A stretch of 64,000 nt of DNA, taken from the NCBI RefSeq assembly GCF_025143365.1, contig NZ_JALXPE010000002.1:1-64000 (forward strand). The letters are read 5' to 3'. The stretch comes from Microbacterium sp. p3-SID336. GTDB taxonomy: Bacteria; Actinomycetota; Actinomycetes; Actinomycetales; Microbacteriaceae. The position numbers were made by a program, and so were the translations under genes. Of this stretch, positions 17,507 through 25,251 are shown piece after piece (within the stretch, counting starts at the first letter, position 1; each line of letters begins with the position of its first letter). The notes under the pieces were generated by a model. The model saw only the letters and a program-made list of their open reading frames with translations, had not been told where the DNA came from and did no database searches.

Positions 17507-17560
17507 GCCACCGCCACCGCCACCGCCATCGCCACCGCCACCGCCACCGCCACCGCCACC
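17507..17560. repeat. hexanucleotide tandem repeat (GCCACC)9 in an intercistronic gap
   Basis: Nine consecutive hexamers occur, eight exact GCCACC and one GCCATC (unit 4). They fill most of the 75-bp gap between the SDR stop and the alcohol dehydrogenase start, ending 15 bp before the latter. Such an array can change length by slippage and would alter the spacing upstream of the ribosome binding site (AGGAG at 17564-17568). Confidence 0.9.
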
Positions 17561-17575
17561 GCACAGGAGACCCGC

Positions 17576-18709
17576 ATGTCCCTCACCGCTCCCCCGGCTC
17601 CGCCCGTCACCGCCCTGCCCACGTCGACGCGGGCTGCCGTGCTCACCGCGCACGGCGAGCCGCTGACCCTGCAGGATCTCCCCCTGCCGGCCGAGATCGA
17701 GCCCGGCGCGGCCCTCGTGCGCATCGCCTGCACCACTCTGTGCGGCACGGACATCGAGATCTGGGAGGGCCGGATGACCTTCCCCGGCATGCTGCCCATG
17801 GTGCTGGGCCACGAGATGGTCGGCGAGATCGTCGCGACCGGGCCGGACACGCGCGACGCCCTCGGCCGTCCGCTCTCCCCCGGCGACCGCATCGGCTGGT
17901 CGGAGTCGACCTGCGGCGAATGCCACGGCTGCGTCGTGCTGCGCGAGCCCGTCGCCTGCTCCCGCCGGGGCTACGGGTTCCTGCAGCGCTCCGACGTGCC
18001 CCCGTTCGCGACCGCGGGACTGTCCGAGTACGCCTATGTCACCCCGGGCGCCGCCAAGCTCCTGCTGCCCGCCGCGGTGAAGGACACCTGGGCGTCGATG
18101 GCCGGCTGCGCCGCCAAGACCGTGCTCCGCGCGTTCGAGCGCGCCGGCCGCATCCGCCCCGGCTCCCGCGTCGTGGTGCAGGGCTCGGGCGCGCTCGGGA
18201 TCTTCGCCACGGCCGTCGCGACCATCGCGGGCGCCGGACAGGTCATCACCGTGGGGGCGCCCGCCGCGCGCCTGGAGCTGGCTGCGCGCTTCGGCGCCGA
18301 CGCCGTCGTCGACTTCCGCGACGGCCCTGTCGTGGAGCAGGTCCTCGACCTGACCGGAGGACTCGGGGCCGACCACGTGTTCGACTTCGCGGGCGCTCCC
18401 AGCGTCGGCCCCGACGCGGTCGGCATGGCCGCTCAGCGCGGCACGATCGCGATCGTCGGCTCGACCGGACCCGCCGGGGACGGCTTCCCGCTCAGCACGA
18501 TCATGGGCAAGGAGCTGACCGTGGTCGGCTCCCTCAACGGCGACATCTCCGACTACGCCCGCGCGATCGACTTCTTCACCGCCTTCGCCGACCGCTTCCC
18601 GTGGGACGACCTCTTCAGCGCCCCCGTCGGCCTCGCCGAGGCGTCCGCCAAGATCGCGCACATGCATCACCTCGATGAGGTCAAGGCCGTCATCGACCCG
18701 AGCCTCTGA
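17576..18709 (+). CDS. zinc-binding medium-chain alcohol dehydrogenase
   Basis: The 377-residue protein has the catalytic zinc region TLCGTDIEIWEG and LGHEMVGEI. The structural zinc cysteines are at about 113, 116, 119 and 128 (CGECHGC then C). The Rossmann motif reads VVQGSGALGIFATAVA. It oxidises a secondary or primary alcohol, or a polyol, with NAD(P). It sits downstream of the SDR in the same operon, separated by the hexamer repeat, and 10 bp before the second aldo/keto reductase. Substrate is unknown; the many dehydrogenases here suggest stepwise oxidation of a polyhydroxylated compound. Confidence 0.9.
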   Translation: MSLTAPPAPPVTALPTSTRAAVLTAHGEPLTLQDLPLPAEIEPGAALVRIACTTLCGTDIEIWEGRMTFPGMLPMVLGHEMVGEIVATGPDTRDALGRPLSPGDRIGWSESTCGECHGCVVLREPVACSRRGYGFLQRSDVPPFATAGLSEYAYVTPGAAKLLLPAAVKDTWASMAGCAAKTVLRAFERAGRIRPGSRVVVQGSGALGIFATAVATIAGAGQVITVGAPAARLELAARFGADAVVDFRDGPVVEQVLDLTGGLGADHVFDFAGAPSVGPDAVGMAAQRGTIAIVGSTGPAGDGFPLSTIMGKELTVVGSLNGDISDYARAIDFFTAFADRFPWDDLFSAPVGLAEASAKIAHMHHLDEVKAVIDPSL

Positions 18710-18719
18710 GGAGCAGATC

Positions 18720-19682
18720 ATGACCACCACCCCTCTCCCCCTCCGCGAGATCGGCCGCAGCGGCCTGCACGCCTCCCTGTTCTCGCTCGGCTCGTGGCAC
18801 ACCTACGACCGGATGGACTTCGCCGACGCCGTGACCATGCTCCGCGAGGCCACCGAACGCGGCGTGAACCTGTTCGACGTCGGCGTGTACTCCGCGCCCG
18901 GCGCCCCTCCCGTCTTCACCGACGTGATCTTCTCGGCCATGGTGCGCGCCGCCGGCCTGCGCCGCGACGAGTGGCTGCTGTCGTCGAAGCTGTGGCTGGA
19001 GGCATTCGGCGCCGACGGGTTCCGCCCGCAGCTCGAGAACGCACTGATGCGGGTGGGCGTCGAGCACGCGGATCTCGTGATCCTCGGCGACCTGCGCCGC
19101 GACGACCTCGACCTGCGCGACCTCGTGCTCGACCTCGCACGACTCGCCGATGCGGGACTCATCCGTGCCTGGGGCGTGAACAACTGGTCGGCCTCGAGCA
19201 TTCAGCGGCTGATCGATCTCGCCGCGGCGGAAGGTGTGGCCGGCCCGCAGATCGCGCAGCTGAAGTACAGCGTCGCCCGGCGCTCGATCCCCGACGGGGA
19301 GCCGTTCGCGCGGCTGTGGGAGCAGGGCCTCACGCTGCAGGCGTCGGACTGTCTGGAGGGCGGTGTCCTCGCCGGCACCGTCAACGGCGACCGCCAGATC
19401 GGCCGCGATCCCGGAGACATCCGCGAGCGGATCATCGCGGACGTGCCCGCGTTCACCGCGCTCGCGGAGTCGCTCGAGACGACCCCCGCACAGCTCGGCA
19501 TCGCGTTCACGCTCACCCACCCCGCCCTCACCACGACGCTGTTCGGCGCGTCCCGCATCGCCCAGCTGCACGCCAATCTCGACGCGGCAGCGCTCGTGGA
19601 TCGCATCGGCGCGGCGGAGCTCCGCCGTCTCGTGGAGCCGTTCTGGGCCGACCGCGGCGTGGTCGATCCCGAGGGCCCCTGA
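18720..19682 (+). CDS. aldo/keto reductase family protein, paralogue of the one at 15670
   Basis: The 320-residue protein has GSWHTYDRM, FDVGVYSAPG, SSKLWLEAFG and AWGVNNWSASS in the order of an AKR barrel. As in its paralogue, the catalytic Tyr position appears shifted by one and the usual histidine region reads LVILGDLR without histidine. Length and start motif match the other copy exactly (320 residues). The start at 18720 follows GAGGAG by 5 nt. It may be a second subunit or act on another part of the same substrate. NADPH binding is likely but a standard reductase mechanism is doubtful. Confidence 0.78.
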   Translation: MTTTPLPLREIGRSGLHASLFSLGSWHTYDRMDFADAVTMLREATERGVNLFDVGVYSAPGAPPVFTDVIFSAMVRAAGLRRDEWLLSSKLWLEAFGADGFRPQLENALMRVGVEHADLVILGDLRRDDLDLRDLVLDLARLADAGLIRAWGVNNWSASSIQRLIDLAAAEGVAGPQIAQLKYSVARRSIPDGEPFARLWEQGLTLQASDCLEGGVLAGTVNGDRQIGRDPGDIRERIIADVPAFTALAESLETTPAQLGIAFTLTHPALTTTLFGASRIAQLHANLDAAALVDRIGAAELRRLVEPFWADRGVVDPEGP

Positions 19683-19730
19683 CCCCGCTCCGTCACCCGC
19701 ACCCGTAGCCCCCATGATCCAGGAGACCCG

Positions 19731-20729
19731 ATGACCGCCACCGCCGCCGGCCGCCCCACCCTCACGCCCGTGCCCTTCGATCCCGAGGTGCAGGCCGTGC
19801 TCGACGAGATCGCGAAGAACCCGCAGCCCGCCCTGACCCGTGCCACGCTGCCGCGGGTCGGCGTCGACCGGATGTTCCCCGACAACGACGCCGTCATCGC
19901 CGGCCGGGCCGTCACGTGGGAGGACCGCGTCATCCCCGGCCCCGACGGCGCGCCGGACATCGAGGTGACCGTGTTCCGCCCGGCGGGCAGCGAGGGCGCC
20001 GTGCTGCCCGGATTCGTCAACATCCACGGCGGCGGCATGATCGTCGGCCATCGCTCCTGGGAGACCGGCCGCGTGGTCGACATCGTCGCGGAGCACGGCG
20101 TCGTCGCCGTGAACGTGGAATACCGTCTCGCGCCGGAGGACCCCTACCCCGCGGGCGTCGAGGACTGCTACGCGGCGTTCGTCTGGACGCATGCGCACGC
20201 CGCCGAGCTCGGGATCGACCCCGACCGCATCGTCGTCGGCGGCGGCAGCGCGGGCGGCGGGCTCACGGCTGCGGTCGCCCTGATGGCGCGCGACCGTCGA
20301 GGCCCCGCGATGGCGGGGCAGCTGCTGCTGTGCCCCATGATCGACAACACCAACACCTCCGCGGCCAGCCGCCAGTACGACGGCATCGGCACCTGGCAGC
20401 GGGACATGAACCTGCTCGCCTGGTCGTGCGTGCTCGGCGACGACCTCGCGTTCAGCGTCGAGGCCCCCGCCTATGCCGCCCCGAGCAGGGCCACGGACCT
20501 GTCCGGCCTCCCGCCCGCGTACATCGAGGTGGGCGAGGCCGAGATGTTCCGCGACGAGGACACCGCCTACGCCCTCGGCATCTGGGCGACCGGCGGTCAG
20601 GCCGAGCTGCACGTCTGGGGCGGCGGCGCGCACGGATTCGACATGTACATGCCGGACGCCGAGATCACCCGCGCCGCCCTCGCCGCCCGGGCCTCCTGGC
20701 TGCGCCGCATCTGGCGGGCCGAGGCATGA
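19731..20729 (+). CDS. alpha/beta hydrolase, hormone-sensitive-lipase-type esterase (1 of 2)
   Basis: The 332-residue protein has the HSL-family oxyanion motif NIHGGGMIVG, VEYRLAPEDPYPAGVEDCY and the nucleophile elbow GGGSAGGGL. The C-terminal acid/histidine region includes WGGGAHGFDMY. It hydrolyses a small carboxylic ester in the cytosol. Its N-terminal region VTWEDRVIPGP is repeated almost exactly in the next gene, so the two arose by duplication. An AGGAGA sequence lies 6 nt upstream, and the stop overlaps the next start by 4 bp. Confidence 0.88.
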   Translation: MTATAAGRPTLTPVPFDPEVQAVLDEIAKNPQPALTRATLPRVGVDRMFPDNDAVIAGRAVTWEDRVIPGPDGAPDIEVTVFRPAGSEGAVLPGFVNIHGGGMIVGHRSWETGRVVDIVAEHGVVAVNVEYRLAPEDPYPAGVEDCYAAFVWTHAHAAELGIDPDRIVVGGGSAGGGLTAAVALMARDRRGPAMAGQLLLCPMIDNTNTSAASRQYDGIGTWQRDMNLLAWSCVLGDDLAFSVEAPAYAAPSRATDLSGLPPAYIEVGEAEMFRDEDTAYALGIWATGGQAELHVWGGGAHGFDMYMPDAEITRAALAARASWLRRIWRAEA

Positions 20730-21709
20730 CCGCGCCGCGCCCCGTCCCCTACGACCCGGAGCTCGTCGCCGGGCTCGACGCCTTCGTCGGCCTGGTCGAG
20801 ATCATCCCCCTGCGTGCGGACACGATCCACGCGAACCGCGACTACTTCGCCACGATCATCCCACCGATGGCCGTGCAGGCCGAGGGCCGCGCGGTGACCT
20901 GGGAGGACCGGGTCATCCCCGGGCCCGCGGGCGCACCGGATATCGAGATCACGGTCGTCCGCCCTTCCCGCCCCGCGACGGGGTCCGCACCGGCGGTGCT
21001 CTCGATCCACGGCGGCGGCATGGTGCTCGGCACCCGGTTCTTCGGCACCGCCGAGCTGATCGACCTGGCCGAACGGCACGGGGTGGTCGGCGTGGCCGTG
21101 GAGTACCGCCTGGCCCCCGAGCATCCGGGACCGGCGCAGGCCGAGGACTGCTATGCCGCGCTGGAGTGGATGGCTGCGCACGCCGAGGAGCTCGGCATCG
21201 ATCCCGACCGCATCGTCGCCTCCGGGCAGAGCGCGGGCGGCGGGCTGTCGGCCGCGGTCGCCCTGATCTCGCGGGATCGCGGAGGCCCCCGCCTGGCCGG
21301 ACAGCTCCTCGGCTGCCCCATGCTCGACGACCGCAACGAGACGCCGTCGGCCCGGCAGTACGACGGCTTCGGCGCGTGGGACCGCAACAACAACGACACC
21401 GCGTGGGACGCGATCGCGGGGACCGACCGCTTCACCGACCGCGTCTCCCCCTATACCGCGCCGGCCAGGGCGGCAGATCTCTCCGGACTCGCCCCCGCGT
21501 TCATCGAGGTGGGCGCCGCCGAGACGTTCCGCGACGAGGCCGTCGACTATGCGCTGCGCATCTGGGCGACCGGCGGTCAGGCCGAGCTGCACGTGTGGGC
21601 GGGCGGGTATCACGGGTTCGCCGGGTTCTCGCCGGACGCCGAGGTGTCGCGAGCCGCCGTCGCCGCGCGCGAGAGCTGGCTGCGCCGCGTGCTGCGCCTG
21701 GACGGATGA
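20726..21709 (+). CDS. alpha/beta hydrolase, hormone-sensitive-lipase-type esterase (2 of 2)
   Basis: The 327-residue protein has SIHGGGMVLGTRF, VEYRLAPEHPGPAQAEDCY and nucleophile elbow SGQSAGGGL, with the catalytic histidine in AGGYHGFAGF. It is a clear paralogue of the preceding esterase. The start at 20726 overlaps the previous stop as ATGA, and its own stop overlaps the MFS transporter start the same way, so three genes are translationally coupled. Two retained esterases suggest a substrate with two different acyl groups, or two related substrates. Confidence 0.88.
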   Translation: MTAPRPVPYDPELVAGLDAFVGLVEIIPLRADTIHANRDYFATIIPPMAVQAEGRAVTWEDRVIPGPAGAPDIEITVVRPSRPATGSAPAVLSIHGGGMVLGTRFFGTAELIDLAERHGVVGVAVEYRLAPEHPGPAQAEDCYAALEWMAAHAEELGIDPDRIVASGQSAGGGLSAAVALISRDRGGPRLAGQLLGCPMLDDRNETPSARQYDGFGAWDRNNNDTAWDAIAGTDRFTDRVSPYTAPARAADLSGLAPAFIEVGAAETFRDEAVDYALRIWATGGQAELHVWAGGYHGFAGFSPDAEVSRAAVAARESWLRRVLRLDG

Positions 21710-22920
21710 GCCTCCCGGCGCGGGGCGGCCCCGCCCGCATGGGCACGCTCAAAGCGATGCTGGTGCTGGGCATGCTGGAGGCGTTCGGACCGCTGTCGAT
21801 GGACCTGTACCTCCCCCAGCTGCCGCAGCTCGCCGCGTCGCTCGGCACCACCGAGGCCCTCGCCCAGGTCACCATGTCGGCCTGCATGATCGGGCTCGGG
21901 CTCGGCCAGCTGGTCGCGGGTCCGCTCAGCGACCGGCTGGGACGACGACGCCCGCTGATGGCGGGAGTGGCGGCATTCGCCGTGCTCTCGGCCGTGTGCG
22001 CCGTCGCGCCCAGCATCGAGCTGCTGCTGCTCGCCCGCTTCCTGCAGGGTCTCGCCGGATCCGCCGGCATCGTGATCTGCCTGGCGATCGCGCGGGATCA
22101 GTTCGAGGGCGTCGAGCTGTCGCGCATGCTGTCGCTGCTGTTCCTCGTCTCGGGCACCGCGCCGATCATCGCGCCCGTGGTGGGCGGTCAGCTCGCGAGG
22201 GTCATGGACTGGCGCGGGATCTTCGGCGTGCTGGCCGGGATCGGCGTGCTGCTGCTGGCGGTGGTCGTGCTCGCCCTGCCGGAGACGCTGCCGCCGGAGG
22301 CGCGGCATGGCGGCGGTCTGCGCGCCCTCGGCGGACATGCGGGGGCGGTGCTGCGCGACCGGCTGTTCGCCGCGGTGCTGTGCGCCTCGGCGGGTGGCGG
22401 CGTGGCGTTCTTCACCTACCTGTCGATGTCGTCGTTCGTGCTGCAGGACGAGTTCGGGCTGAGTCCGCAGTCGTTCAGCCTGGCGTTCGCGGCCGGGGCG
22501 CTCGCGAGCATCGCCGGCAGTCAGACGAGCCGTCTCGTGGTACGACGCTGGGGCCCCCTCCGGGTGTACCTCGCCGGTAGCAGCGCGACGCTCCTGGCCA
22601 CCGCGACCTTCCTGGTGCTCGCGCTCGCAGGCACGGGGGTGTGGGGCGTGGTCGCCGCCCTCGTCGGCTTCATGCTGTGCTCGGGCCTCGGCGGCCCCAA
22701 CGGGCAGACGCTCGCGCTCGCGCATCACGGCTCGCGCGCGGGCACCGCCTCGGCGCTGCTGGGGATGTCGACCTTCCTGTTCGGGCCTGTGCTCGCACCG
22801 ATCGCGGCCGGAGTCGGCGGCACGAACGCGGTGACCATGGCCGTGACCATGACGCTCGCCGCCGCGGTGGCCGCCGTCGCCGCGTGGGGGTTCGTGCGAC
22901 CCGCCGCACGGCCGCAGTGA
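21706..22920 (+). CDS. MFS transporter, Bcr/CflA-type
   Basis: The 404-residue protein has about 12 TM segments. Its first segment carries the family motif GPLSMDLYLPQLPQLA, and the loop after TM2 has the MFS signature GPLSDRLGRRRPLM. Bcr/CflA members are proton-driven exporters of drugs or small metabolites. It is the last gene of the plus-strand operon and is ATGA-coupled to the second esterase, so it may export a pathway product or protect from the substrate. The direction of transport is an inference from family. Confidence 0.87.
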   Translation: MSLPARGGPARMGTLKAMLVLGMLEAFGPLSMDLYLPQLPQLAASLGTTEALAQVTMSACMIGLGLGQLVAGPLSDRLGRRRPLMAGVAAFAVLSAVCAVAPSIELLLLARFLQGLAGSAGIVICLAIARDQFEGVELSRMLSLLFLVSGTAPIIAPVVGGQLARVMDWRGIFGVLAGIGVLLLAVVVLALPETLPPEARHGGGLRALGGHAGAVLRDRLFAAVLCASAGGGVAFFTYLSMSSFVLQDEFGLSPQSFSLAFAAGALASIAGSQTSRLVVRRWGPLRVYLAGSSATLLATATFLVLALAGTGVWGVVAALVGFMLCSGLGGPNGQTLALAHHGSRAGTASALLGMSTFLFGPVLAPIAAGVGGTNAVTMAVTMTLAAAVAAVAAWGFVRPAARPQ

Positions 22921-22937
22921 CACACGTGGTCGGGCGG

Positions 22938-22977
22938 CCTCAGTAGCGGGCGGCAGCACTCCCTCAGTAGCGGGCGG
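22938..22977. repeat. 24-bp tandem duplication of the SDR 3' end
   Basis: The 16-bp string CCTCAGTAGCGGGCGG occurs at 22938-22953 and again at 22962-22977, a period of 24 bp. The right copy is the last codons (Ser-Ala-Arg-Tyr-stop) of the minus-strand SDR, so the gene tail has been copied into the 43-bp gap before the convergent MFS gene. Confidence 0.85.
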
Positions 22978-23629
22978 AGAAGGCGCCGTCGGACTTCAGC
23001 AGCTGCCCGGAGATCCAGCGGCCCTCTTCGGAGACCAGGAACTCCACGACCGCGGCGACGTCTGCCGGGCGCCCCAGCCGGCCGCGGGGCGTCATCGCGG
23101 TGAGCGACGACCTGGTCTCATCGTCCATCCAGCCCGTGTCGACGGGTCCGGGGTTCAGCACGTTCGCCGAGATGCCGCGCGGGCCGAGCTCGCGCGCGGC
23201 CGAGATCACGAGCCGGTCGAGCGCGCCCTTCGAGGCTCCGTAGGGGAGGTTGCCCGTCACGTGGTCGCTGGTGAGCGCCACGACGGCTCCGCCGTCCTCG
23301 CCGATCTGGCGCGCGAAGGCCGCGATGAGGAGCAGGCTCGCGCGGGCGTTCACGGCGATGTGCCGGTCGAAGCTCTCGGCGGTCGTGTCGAGGATGCCCG
23401 ACTCGACGTCGTGGGCGTGGCTCAGGATCAACGCCGAGACCGTGCCGTGGGTCGCGGTGACCTCGGCCATCAGCGCCTCCGGACCCTCGGGCGTCGACAG
23501 GTCGGCGAGATGGTCGGCGTCGCGCAGGTCGCTGGTCACGACGGTCCATCCTGCCCGTCGGAGTCGCGGCACGATGCCGGCGGCGATGCTGTTCGCGCGC
23601 GCAGCGCCGGTGATCAGGGCGAGGGGCAT
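22964..23629 (-). CDS. SDR family oxidoreductase, atypical cofactor motif
   Basis: The 221-residue protein has an SDR fold with the catalytic serine in ALTSDHVTG, YGASKGALDRL (YxxxK) and NVLNPGPVDTGWM. The N-terminal cofactor motif is TGAARANSIA rather than TGxxxGIG, and NNAG is replaced by ILSHAHD. It is somewhat shorter than usual SDRs (about 250). It faces the island from the other strand and is not obviously part of its regulon. Substrate is unknown. Confidence 0.8.
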   Translation of the reverse strand: MPLALITGAARANSIAAGIVPRLRRAGWTVVTSDLRDADHLADLSTPEGPEALMAEVTATHGTVSALILSHAHDVESGILDTTAESFDRHIAVNARASLLLIAAFARQIGEDGGAVVALTSDHVTGNLPYGASKGALDRLVISAARELGPRGISANVLNPGPVDTGWMDDETRSSLTAMTPRGRLGRPADVAAVVEFLVSEEGRWISGQLLKSDGAFSARY

Positions 23630-23660
23630 CCGCTCACGCTACCGGAGCACCGCGCACCGC

Positions 23661-24308
23661 TCAGCCCGCAATACACATCGCGGCAACCCCCGCGGCCATC
23701 GCCCACGACTCGGTGGCCAGCAGGCGCGCTGTGCGGCCATGGTGCAGCGAGGGCGCGAGCCACGCGGAGAGCACGGTCCACAGCACCATTCCGGCGCCGC
23801 CGACCAGCACGAACACGGATAGCACGCCATCGAGCCCGTGCCCGGCGTGCCCGGTCACCGCGGACGCCACCGCGCCCATCGCATCCGACGCCGCACCCCC
23901 GGCGACCGACGCCACCGGGTCGGCGACCGCCGCCGCTGTCACCGCCTCGCCCGCCGCCTGCGCCGCCACTGTCACCGCCTCGCCCGCCGTCTGTGCCACC
24001 GCCCCCTGAAAAGCGCACGCGGCCATCACGAGCGACACGAGCGCGCGGTGGCAGCAGGTCGCGGCTGCGGCCGTGCCGCGCACGCCCGCGGTGCCGAGCA
24101 TGCCGGAGACCAGGAGCACGGCGCCCAGCGCCAAGGCCGCGAGCGGCTCGAGCGGCGCCACGGCGAGCAGCAGCATCCCCGCCGCCATGACGAGGGCGGA
24201 CTGCCTCCCCTGCCAGGGCACCGCGCGCCAGGCGCCCAGGCACGCAGCGGCCGAGACGAGAGCCGCGAGGGCCATCAGCCACGATGCTGCGGGGACGAGG
24301 TGTTCCAC
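23661..24308 (-). CDS. polytopic membrane protein of unknown function (possibly DUF5134-like)
   Basis: The 215-residue protein has about five or six hydrophobic segments and begins with GTG (24308-24306). A central soluble stretch contains a short internal repeat (QTAGEAVTVA and QAAGEAVTAA) and is rich in Ala, Val and Gly. Histidines appear in SLHHGR and HAGHGLDG. A -10-like TATACT on the minus strand lies 6 nt before the start, implying a nearly leaderless message. A TetR-type operator sits directly upstream. The resemblance to DUF5134 proteins is weak. It probably belongs to the regulon of the divergent TetR gene. Confidence 0.6.
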   Translation of the reverse strand: MEHLVPAASWLMALAALVSAAACLGAWRAVPWQGRQSALVMAAGMLLLAVAPLEPLAALALGAVLLVSGMLGTAGVRGTAAAATCCHRALVSLVMAACAFQGAVAQTAGEAVTVAAQAAGEAVTAAAVADPVASVAGGAASDAMGAVASAVTGHAGHGLDGVLSVFVLVGGAGMVLWTVLSAWLAPSLHHGRTARLLATESWAMAAGVAAMCIAG

Positions 24309-24320
24309 AGCCGCAGTATA

Positions 24321-24336
24321 TTGATCGCTCGCTCAA
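24321..24336. promoter_or_regulatory. TetR-type operator at the membrane protein / TetR divergent promoter
   Basis: The 16-bp dyad TTGATCGCTCGCTCAA is one mismatch from the perfect TTGAGCG-N2-CGCTCAA and is followed by AAATAG. A matching site precedes the amine oxidase gene at 25219. On the minus strand it lies immediately upstream of the -10-like TATACT of the membrane protein. Confidence 0.7.
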
Positions 24337-24401
24337 AATAGCTAGACCCCCAGCGCGCCGCCGACACGAGTCAGGATCCCTCGCGGGCAGCCAGGGCGAC
24401 G

Positions 24402-25004
24402 ATGCGCCAAGATGGGCAGGTGCCCCGCATCGTCGACCACGATGAGCGCCGCCGGCAGATCGCCGAGGCGCTGCTCGCCGTCGCCGCCCGCGACGGGCAC
24501 GAGAGCGTCTCCTCCCGCGCGGTCGCGAAGGAGCTGGGCGTGGCGACCGGGTCGCTGTGGCACTACTTCGACGGCTTCGACGATGTGGTGCGCGCGGCCG
24601 CCGCCGAGGTCACCCGCCGCACCGACCAGCGCATCGCCGACGCCACGGAGGGGCTCCGCGGGCTGGCGCGACTGGACGCCCTCATGCGCGAGGTGCTGCC
24701 GGTCGACGAGGGCACCCGCACCGAGGCGCATGTCGTGGTCGGCTTCTGGGGTCGCCTGGCCACGCTCGCCGCCACCCCCGATGCCGCCGCCCCCACGCTC
24801 GCGACCTGGCAGGACAGCATCCGCCTCGCGCTGACGGAGGCCGTCGACGGCGGCGAGCTGCGCGCCGACACCCCCACCGACGCGGTGATGGCGCTGCTGC
24901 GCTCGATCACCTACGGGCAGCAGATCGTCGAGGTCACGGAGCCGCAGCCGCCCGCCGCGCACCTCGCCGTCCTCGACGGCGTCCTCGCCCCCTGGCGCGT
25001 CTGA
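24402..25004 (+). CDS. TetR-family regulator
   Basis: The 200-residue protein has a TetR HTH near residues 33-52 (SRAVAKELGVATGSLWHYF) and a helical C-terminal domain. Two starts are possible, ATG at 24402 and GTG at 24420. The latter gives MPRIVDHDERRRQIAEALL, close to the N-terminus of the TetR protein at 10079, and may be correct. It is divergent from the membrane protein and 247 bp upstream of the amine oxidase. The shared dyads at 24321 and 25219 make it the likely repressor of both and of itself. The ligand could be an amine or its aldehyde. Confidence 0.87.
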   Translation: MRQDGQVPRIVDHDERRRQIAEALLAVAARDGHESVSSRAVAKELGVATGSLWHYFDGFDDVVRAAAAEVTRRTDQRIADATEGLRGLARLDALMREVLPVDEGTRTEAHVVVGFWGRLATLAATPDAAAPTLATWQDSIRLALTEAVDGGELRADTPTDAVMALLRSITYGQQIVEVTEPQPPAAHLAVLDGVLAPWRV

Positions 25005-25172
25005 CGGCACGGCTCGCACGCCACCGTCGTCCACCCCACGCCTCCCCCGCGTCCACCCCACACCCCCATCGCCCCCACCCCACGCCCCCGCCGCGTCCAC
25101 CTCGCCGCCCGTCCCTGACATCCGCCGCACCCACTCCGGCGTCCGGTCGCGCCCACCCCGCGGATCCGGCGC

Positions 25173-25202
25173 TTGTGCGGGCGCACCGGCCGGGCCTATC
25201 AT
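25173..25202 (+). promoter_or_regulatory. candidate amine oxidase promoter
   Basis: A -35-like TTGTGC (25173-25178) and -10-like TATCAT (25197-25202) are separated by 18 bp. The TetR-type dyad at 25219-25234 falls just after the predicted start point, where a bound repressor would block transcription. Confidence 0.5.
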
Positions 25203-25218
25203 CGTGCCAACCCGTTTC

Positions 25219-25234
25219 TTGAGCGTTCGCTCGA
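25219..25234. promoter_or_regulatory. TetR-type operator upstream of the amine oxidase
   Basis: The 16-bp dyad TTGAGCGTTCGCTCGA matches TTGAGCG-N2-CGCTCAA with one mismatch and, like the copy at 24321, is followed by AAAATAG within a few bases. It lies 17 bp before the amine oxidase start codon. Confidence 0.7.
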
Positions 25235-25251
25235 AAATAGTGAGGTCGACG

